NCBI GenBank assembly: GCA_009760855.2
Contig: WPIO01000120.1
Location: 618,001 to 682,000 of the forward strand
Direction: 5' to 3'
DNA from: Cristatella mucedo
Taxonomy: Eukaryota; Bryozoa; Phylactolaemata; Cristatellidae
DNA: 64,000 nucleotides
The notes beneath the pieces are model-generated. The model saw nothing but the letters and a program-made list of their open reading frames with translations, was not told the DNA's origin and did not search any database. Position 1 is the first letter of the stretch; each line of letters starts with the position of its first letter. The position numbers and the translations under genes were made by a program. Of this stretch, positions 57,001-64,000 are shown in pieces.

Positions 57001-58613
57001 AGCAGACTTTGCACCATAGCTGCCGGCCTGCATTGTGTTCTCGAGCGTATTTCTAATTTTTTCACGTTTCTAAAACAAACCGGAAGACAAAGCAGCAATG
57101 GATGCGTCTCATTTTGTACGTGCCATTGGCCGATCATTGTGCTTCGACTGGAGTTCGTCGCCAGCACTGCACATGGAAAGCGAAAGGAGTTGGATCTAAT
57201 AAAAATAGAATTTCGTGGCTACTAAATGAAGCTGATCGGTACTGCAAAGCCCATAAATGCGTTGATGACGCATGCACCATTCTCACACTGTTGTATAGCT
57301 CACGGTTGATGACTGCTGAATATGCTAAGCCACGGGTTTCAATATACAGCTATGCTAGGTAATTTTATTTTCAAGATTTAGATCCCATTTCTGGCGTTTA
57401 CCGTTTCTAATTAAGATGATTGGCGCATTTACTCATTTTCAAAAAATGTAAGAGTTTTTTTTTTTAATAATACGTCCAGATACGGAACTTGAACTGACCT
57501 TCACATCTTAAACGCCTGGGCATACTGACATCCTCCAAGTATGCCTCGTCTCCCACAGCCGTTCGTTCAAAATCAATGATTTACAAATATGCATAACTAA
57601 TACTATACGAACCTATTAGCTCCTGGCATGGGCTTTTGCGTGAGGAAGAGCTTTTTTTTGATCAGCTACTCACGGTTCCTGATTTAAATTGCCGGCTTTG
57701 TCATTACGAAATTCCTGCGAAGCCAGAATGTCCCAGGCTGATCGTTTGACTCCAGGTTGTGAGCCTAGAATCTGGATTGATTAATAGAGGTTTCAGGACT
57801 GTCTGTCAGAGACCCAAGCTTTCGATAGAAGCACGGAAACAGGTGATTCTAATTCCGTTATAGAGCACTCATGACTGTATCCGACGTTTGGGGCTTAAGT
57901 CAGTTGAGCGACTACCACTATACCAATTTGTGGGATGTTACATATATGCCACTACACTCGTGGATCGAGAGGCACCATTTTAATGTCGCATAATATGTTT
58001 ATGTAAAACCCATGCCCATTAAATTGGAGCGCTGTAGGACATTCATGCAAGACGATTAAGTTGTAAAGATGCCACGTGGTGCTTTTCCAAGCTCACATGC
58101 TGTAACAGTTAATTAGCTGGATATGAATACTCAAGCTAGGGTATCGCGATGTTTCCCTCCGAAAACTGTTTTGGCTTTGCTACAGCTCTTTGTGAGTTTT
58201 AGCTAGGTCACACTGAACTAGATAAGAACCATGCATTACACTTTTACCTTACCTAAGAATAAACATAATGACATATATTTACATAGATATATAGTTTATA
58301 TAATATGAATAACTATATAAACGTGCAAACATACATGACTTGTTAATTTTCTGTACGAATACAAGCCTTCCGTGTACAAATTAAGTATGATTGCATGGAG
58401 CTTTGAAATTTCATGTGATATTTGCCTGCTACCCTGAACTGAAAACGTTCTATGAGTGTGACCACATGTCGCTGTAGACTTGTCTTGCCCAAAACAAAAA
58501 ACTTGGAATCATCCATTAATCCCTTGCTAGGGGTATTTTTGGGGTGCACGGATCGATCGTATTCATGAATACATCGCCAAAGACTATTGTTACTAGCTTT
58601 CTGGCTGCTGCAG
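54072..58613 (+). other. Intron 1 of the receptor gene (inferred)
   Basis: Starts GTAAGA and ends in a pyrimidine-rich CTTTCTGGCTGCTGCAG. It contains a C/T-rich patch (54875-55115), a 42-bp palindrome at 55403-55444 and several frames of about 70-100 codons (for example 56694-57002) with no recognisable domain. No mobile element is clearly identified inside. Confidence 0.55.
55403..55444. repeat. Near-perfect 42-bp palindrome
   Basis: Left arm 55403-55422 and right arm 55425-55444 are exact reverse complements over 20 bases (ACTTCTCGAGGCTCTTAGTT and its complement), with only two bases between. It could form a hairpin in RNA or a cruciform in DNA. Function unknown. Confidence 0.95.
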
Positions 58614-58744
58614 GCACAAGCACAAGTGAAGACGTGCTAATGGCAGCCCTGCTCGATGGCTATTTAGCGAATGCCAGACCTCCGCCGTCTAATATGGCGA
58701 CCGACGTCCACGTTGGGTTGTTCCTCTCATCTATTGATGACGTG
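58614..58744 (+). CDS. Cys-loop receptor gene, exon 2 (start of ligand-binding domain)
   Basis: 131 bp between the acceptor TGCTGCAG and the donor GTAAGG. Reading in from phase 1 it gives the N-terminal helix and first strands of a pentameric ligand-gated channel. SEDVLMAALLDGY is followed by the conserved RP (ARPPP) and by TDVHVGLFLSSIDDV, where nicotinic subunits have a V-V--GL-L--I-DV pattern. It ends in phase 0. The next exon is 78 bp downstream. Family exons at this place are usually nearer 140-150 bp, so this one is a little short. Seen: frame, splice borders and motif. Inferred: homology to nicotinic/5-HT3 receptors, strengthened by the two following exons. Confidence 0.8.
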
Positions 58745-58822
58745 GTAAGGTGGTAATGCCTTGCTTGGGAAGCGTTGACTGAGTTTAAGGCAAGTACTGA
58801 TAGAGGTGTTGCCACTTTGCAG

Positions 58823-58867
58823 GAGGAGCGCCTTCTCACTATGACGGTGGCCGGTTTCATCCTTGTG
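58823..58867 (+). CDS. Cys-loop receptor gene, exon 3 (45 bp)
   Basis: Exactly 45 bp between the acceptor CCACTTTGCAG and the donor GTAAGA, phase 0 at both ends, coding 15 residues (EERLLTMTVAGFILV). A 45-bp phase-0 exon at this position is a known hallmark of nicotinic acetylcholine and 5-HT3 receptor genes, where it codes the beta-strand before loop D. The residues are diverged from typical subunits (the usual final glutamine or histidine is valine here), so the assignment relies on length, phase and neighbours. Confidence 0.78.
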
Positions 58868-58970
58868 GTAAGAGCCAAAAGCTGCCATCGCTTGCTCTCA
58901 CCTCTGACTGTGTATGAGTTAGTTCAAAGCACTCCGTGTTTAAAGTTAGTGCCAAACATTTGTATTGCAG

Positions 58971-59080
58971 ACTTGGAGTGATACAAGATTGACGTGGAAT
59001 AGAACAGCACAGAACGACCTAGATCGGCTTGTCATGCCTGCATCATTAATCTGGAAACCGGATTTAGCCCTTACGGATTC
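58971..59080 (+). CDS. Cys-loop receptor gene, exon 4 (110 bp, loops D and A)
   Basis: Exactly 110 bp between the acceptor TTGTATTGCAG and the donor GTGAGT, starting in phase 0 and ending in phase 2. This is the classic size and phase of nicotinic receptor exon 4. The product has TWSDTRLTWN (loop D, W-x-D-x-R-L-x-W), an N-glycosylation sequon NRT, and the family signature IWKPDLALTDS leading into loop A. In agonist-binding nicotinic subunits loop A continues with a tyrosine (LYNS). Here that place is threonine, suggesting a divergent or non-principal subunit, or a different ligand. The protein would be a plasma-membrane subunit of a pentameric channel. The Cys-loop, loop C and membrane helices are not in the visible part. 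Confidence 0.9.
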
Positions 59081-59639
59081 GTGAGTTACTTCCGCTTTGC
59101 TACGAGCTTTTGAATGGACTTGGTGTCATACTTCCTAGTAACAAAATACGGCTTTGCAGCTACTTTTTTGGTTTCGCCATAAAATTCAACATTAGTTAAA
59201 GAACCAAGTTATTAAATTTCTGAAGTATAAAATCGTGTGCCCTAAAATGTCGTAATCAGACAAATTTTAAAGGAGCCTCTAATTAGGGAAGCATAATGCC
59301 ATCAAAAAAGGTAATTAGTCTCGAGAAAGGGCCGTCGCCTAGACCATAAAAGTCTACGCAAGTAGCTTTTTGCATAATTTGATATCCAGCAGTGCTTTAC
59401 GAACTGAGGGTTAATGTTCTATACATCTGATCTCCACTAAATACTGATCAGCTTCGATGGTTTTAGGCAAAGAAGTTTCTCTATCAGATGGAGGGCATTG
59501 ATTGGTGCGTGACACTCAATGATGTTGTACGAGGTCTTCAGCTAGTCAGACTAAATCAACTTTACAAGATTGAATGAAATATTGAGGTTGCAGACATATT
59601 AACTCCTATAATGAGACTTATTATCACGGAAGTTTCAGT
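59081..59639 (+). other. Start of intron 4 of the receptor gene (inferred)
   Basis: Begins GTGAGT. No further receptor exon with a Cys-loop signature (C...FPFD.Q.C) was found from here to 64000, so the intron is probably at least 4.9 kb. Confidence 0.55.
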
Positions 59640-60900
59640 CTAAATTTACTGCTAATCACTCCACAGAATTGGCATTGCATCGGTTTTATAGCGACGTTCT
59701 TAGAACTATGGACTTGAGTGAAGTCTCTCTGCTTGCCGGATTGATTTATCAGAAACATTTATTACTATTGATCTCCGATTCCTTCTAGGGTGCCTCTAAT
59801 TTTGCCTGGGCATTCCTAGCATTGAACTGAAACGGTTTAGCACGTATCTCCCCTAGTGGGAGGCTCTAGATTATTGTTGCGACCTGAGCAAGGTAATCCG
59901 AGGAACCACTGGAGTACGGAGTACTTCAGAGCTGTGTGCATGGTCGGTTTCATTTCTCGGTGTATAGTCTACCTTTAGCTGAAGCTGTTGCCAACGAAAA
60001 TCTAGGATTTCTCTTTTATGCAGATGACACTCAGCACCAAATTTTTTCAACTACCCTGCTGCTTATATTGTTAAAATACGCACTTGGATCCTATAAAACT
60101 GTCACTAATTAATTAACTGGCGATAAAATACGTTTACTATTTATGGGAAAATCAAGAGTGACTTAGCAATTGAAAATCTGGGCCTTCACAATTGGTTGTG
60201 GTGGTATGTGTGATGTAGCTCTGCACGAAATCTTCTTGTACCGTTCCAAAATGACCTTTCTCTAGGCGACCGTCTAAATGACCTTCCCCTAGGCTCCACT
60301 GCCGAGTTTGCCTACAGTAAGCTACATAACATGGCCTAAATTCGGGATAACTTGGACAGCATACTAAATCCAAATCGGACTTTGCATTTGTGATATTCCG
60401 TCTCGACTTCTCAAACTCACTGCTTGCCGGCCTACCGGCCTACCGTGAAATCGGGTGCTTGGATATTGAAAAGTTCCGCAGCGTCTCGGCTTGTCTCTCG
60501 TTGTCTGCGTCTAGTTGGCACAACGTACCACATCTATCTGACCTGCACTGGCTCCCAGGCAAGCAACGGTCCGACTTCAAGGTTCCCTCGCTCATGCTCC
60601 ACATCTCTCCATTAGGTGGCTCCACCCTACCTATCGGAGCTGCTCCCCCCACCAGACTTGACTCGTACTATCCGCTAGTCTGACTCGGATCGTAAGGCTA
60701 TGCCTTGTATGAGACCTCGCTCGTACTTTGGAGATCATGCCTTTTGTTCCAACGCTCCGAAAGCTTTAACTCTCTCTGCACTGATGTCAGGACATCTCCT
60801 GACCGCATCACATCACTGACCCATTTCATGTCACTGATCCATATTTGTAGTACATGTTTGTACTTTCAGTTTCGGACTTCACAGAAACGAGCTTCGCTGA
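59640..60900 (+). mobile_element. L2 LINE fragment within the receptor intron
   Basis: The + strand reads a diverged L2 reverse transcriptase: LGIPSIELKRFSTYL near 59800-59845, a GVLQG-like region near 59925, and an intact FYADDTQ box at 60016-60036. The thumb follows (FQNDLSLGDRL near 60245), then LDFSNSLLAGLPAY at 60402-60445 and the C-terminal domain with HWLPGKQRSDFKV near 60545-60585. The YADD box survives although stops and frame shifts on both sides destroy the protein. The 3' untranslated region and tail are not clear. Insertion in sense orientation to the host gene. Confidence 0.8.
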
Positions 60901-63900
60901 GCCTACCTGAAATAGGTAGCCAGTGGGCCGGGAAGGCTGCCAGAAATTACGTTAGGTACACTCATGTGCCTGAAAAAAGGGTGTGTGAATGATTCATTCT
61001 TTCCGGCAGCCACATGTAAAGGTTTGGGGGGGAGCAAGCCCTGACCTCTCGTGAACCAAGCAAAGGTGTGACCGGGCTTGGCCAAGCGTAACGCCTCGTA
61101 ATGCCCCTTATTAGGGTTGCCTGCTCGTGGCCATGTCAAGTCCTGCCTCTCCTTAATGTTTTCCTTACTTATTTAATTCTGTACCTCATAATGAAACTGG
61201 GGGGCTACGATCTAACACGTTTTAAATATCTAATATGTTTGTCAATTGTGAGTATATATACAGGTAGAGGTATGTGTCTTTATAGATATCCGTATATGAA
61301 TAGGTATTAGTGCATTAGTTAAAACACTTTACACTCAAGCCAGATTTGTTTGCCATCAAGGTAAGTAGCCACAGTGTCTCATTTAGGCCGACAGTGCTGG
61401 TGTCCAGGTGCCAACCCACGAGCCATTGCAGTTAATAAATCAAGCGTCCGCATGCTACTGCCTAAGAAAATCTAGCATGGACCCTTATGAATGGTACATG
61501 CTTCTAACTCAGACATGACCTTACTAAGGCAGCAGATGGATCTCATGCAGTACACTGATAGTTTTTGAGCTGACAGTCCCGCAGTAGTCTTATCTTTGTC
61601 CAAGACGGTAATCTTATGAAGGAGCGGGTTTCTCCAAATACTTCAAATTACTAGCAAGAACTATGCACTGGTCGAATGTTTTAAGCACGGAAGTAATATT
61701 AGACCAGGAAAACACGCCAGTTTCATATGGAAAAACTACTGTTGTGACTGGCTTGCTGAAATTCTAGTGAAAAAGAGCACATGCCTACCTTGGGGCATCA
61801 TTTTTTTGCACTTCATAATTGCAACCGACCTTTAAATCTAGAGAATCATCTAAGATTTTGCACTAAGACTTTAAGCTACATGCAGTTGTGTTAGGTCAGC
61901 ATGTTTGCAGCATGTGGGCTTGATCAATTTTTTAATTACTCGAGGCTTCGTTTTCTTACCATAACCTAACCACTGAGTATAACTGCCGCTCTGCATGTGA
62001 TGGCTTTCCATCAATTGAACTTTAACCTCCAACATAAAATGCGTCGCCCTTTTTTGTCATGAATATCAGATGAGTTGCTTCCAAGTTTAATTTATCTCCC
62101 GGCTCATAGCTCTCGTCTACAGCGGCCAACTTATCCGTCTGCTCCTGCATGAGGTCACAAACTTTGCCATTCTCATCTCGAATTTTCGAGAATGTTGGGT
62201 TATATATTTTAGTGAAGCACTCTAGCTATTCATTTGATGAAGTAAAAGAGTCAACGTATAGCTCAATAGCAAACCGCAATGCTGGCTTCTGAATAAGTGG
62301 ACCACTAGCAGCTACCCGTCAGGCTATGCAGTTTCTGAGTCCAGCCAGAACTAGTGCTTTGATATTTTGTTATTTAACTGCAAATTCAAATTGCCAGTGA
62401 GAACAAAGCATTAGCAAGAAGTAATAAGCCTCATAAGAACTTTCTTCTTAAAATCAATATGTCGGTAATGCAGATATACGTCACACTTTTGAAACCGCCA
62501 CACGGAAATCGCCACGAATCTAGGCTTCAGTGTTAGCTCTTCGTTGTACGACATCATTTCCTACCCGAACTCATATTCTACTTGCCTTAAAGTTTTTCCA
62601 GCATCTGGCATTCTTATCGTACCCATCTAGTCGCCTTATGTGAGCTCTTTCACCCACTTAGTTCGTAGACGGCATGACACAGTGAGCCGAGTCCATTCTG
62701 GGTTCCAGCTGCGGGCAAAGCCACTGTAAGGACTCTACTGTCGCCGTGTCGTCGCTGCGTTTCGAGAAAATGCTAGGTACATATTTGCTCGTGCATCTGT
62801 CAGCTGTCTGTTCTGGGCTCCAGAGCAGCCAGCAATGGGTCACATTACCCAGCCCCCACCCCAACCAGAGCTCCCCTGCCGCTGGCTCCCGCGACTTCCT
62901 GTCTCTCCCTTACCAGCTATGAAACTATGATCCGATGGCAGTTTGTATGCTTGTTCGAAGTCAGCAGCCTACTTTAGTTATGACGTGATTGAATCGCAAG
63001 AACTGCAGCTGCTTAGATTATGGGTTGCAGTCAGCGAAACCCGCGGCCCTTTTCTATAGTACTAATGCTGGGTCCAACGCAGCGAACTCATTGTCCTTGC
63101 AACTCGTAGCTACAGCAGAGGCTCACACGTGTAGCTCAGTCGGCTCTACTTTTTTATGGGGAATCATGCTAAATCAGACCAAAGGCAAGACAAAAGTTGC
63201 ACATACAGAAAAGTAAGGTGTATCTCAGTAACCTGAACAGCTCTGGCCCTTCGGCTTTTGGATAGGTAGAACGTGCACACGCATAAATTACTGAAGCTTT
63301 TGCCGGAGCTGGCACATAGTAATGCTTTTTGGGCAGATGGCGTTGAATGATGGTAGGTGGAGCTCGGGACTGGGTTTGGCTATAGTCCTATTTATTTTTT
63401 TACCAGGAAACTGCTCTGCTCAGAGCTTTCCTTGACCTTTTCACGATTCCTACATTCGTTAAATATTTAAATGGCATCACTGCACATGGAAACCTATAAT
63501 TAGTTAAGATCACCTGTGGCACATCAGGTTGTAAGTTACAATTAGGTCGATTGAGCCTCGGCACCCAGTCTCGATACTTCAGACGTTAGTGCAACTCAAA
63601 GAGTGGGACTCGTTGTCTTTCGGATGCAATCATTGAGGGAATCGCCTCTCGGTCCTCTCAACGCTCAGGCCTCCGCTCAACGCTTGAAAACCCACGTGGC
63701 TTGCGCCGGCTCTAGCTGGCTAGGTGCTAGGTGCTGCAAGGGCCACTTGCCAGCACTTGACATTGCCCTTGAAGGTCAGCTCCTCAAAGGCAGAGCGTGT
63801 GCCAAGATGCAAATAATGGCGACACAGAACCGTCCACTTGGCTAGCTTATGTGTGGCGTGTCTATTAAAAGTGGCATATTACCTTGCTGAAGCTCGCGTA

Positions 63901-64000
63901 GTGGGCTATTTAGAGTCCGCATTTATTTTTTTGGGTCAGTAGTATGCCATAGAAGAAAACATAAAAAGGGTTTGGTTTTATAACGACATCCTCCAAGAAG
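60901..64000. other. Unidentified stretch, probably intron
   Basis: About 3.1 kb with no recognised repeat or exon. I searched by eye for receptor exon 5 motifs (W-PP, FPFD) after plausible acceptors and found none. Frames at 62658-62864, 62989-63216 and 63603-63845 show no domain. Confidence 0.4.

Noticed and set aside
56694-57362. Frames of 86-102 codons inside receptor intron 1
   Set aside because: Overlap on both strands, no recognisable domain, and not needed to join exon 1 to exon 2 in frame.
62658-63845. Possible receptor exon 5 candidates near the right edge
   Set aside because: No stretch after a plausible acceptor gives the expected Cys-loop or W-PP motifs, so none is annotated.

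Overview
This is a stretch of animal (metazoan, most likely invertebrate) nuclear DNA. The reasons are L2-clade LINEs with (ATT)n tails, a hAT DNA transposon, a Ty3/gypsy LTR element, tRNA-derived SINE pieces, long microsatellites, and one split host gene with AG/GT-bounded exons and multi-kilobase introns. Nothing looks bacterial or organellar. I cannot name the species from sequence alone.

The main find is on the + strand at the right. At 54008-59080 there are four short exons that together read as the start of a cation-type Cys-loop receptor (nicotinic acetylcholine / 5-HT3 receptor type). They comprise a signal-peptide exon ending in phase 1, a 131-bp exon starting in phase 1, a 45-bp exon and a 110-bp exon. 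The last two lengths are those of the conserved exons 3 and 4 of this family, and the 110-bp exon carries the W-x-D and IWKPD motifs. The Cys-loop and membrane exons are not seen and probably lie beyond base 64000. The last visible intron contains a decayed L2 fragment.

Layout. 0-15 kb: L2 LINE copies, mostly on the minus strand. The longest (about 3214-6838) keeps endonuclease, reverse transcriptase and 3' tail but has stops. A 497-bp repeat occurs at 815-1311 and, inverted, at 12504-13000. Two copies of an unidentified 0.58-kb GC-rich repeat lie head-to-head at 10.1-12.3 kb, with a third at 20.8-21.4 kb. 17.4-19.8 kb: an AT microsatellite, then a very degenerate tandem array of about 12 units with a period near 174 bp. 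21.77-25.85 kb: a decayed Ty3/gypsy element with 140-bp LTRs and a near-perfect 5-bp target duplication. 26.5-34.7 kb: L2 pieces, a SINE, and a 2.23-kb hAT element bounded by a perfect 8-bp target duplication. 37.9-46.1 kb: another long minus-strand L2 whose 5' side is a tandem duplication of 2.3-2.7-kb units. 46-53 kb: scattered L2 tails, a fragment of another LINE, a SINE, and a self-complementary CA/TA/TG microsatellite. 53.6-64 kb: the receptor gene and its introns.

All mobile-element proteins seen are interrupted, so none is expected to be autonomous now. Only the receptor exons look like functional host coding sequence. Large parts of the window hold nothing I can identify, and this is stated for each stretch.
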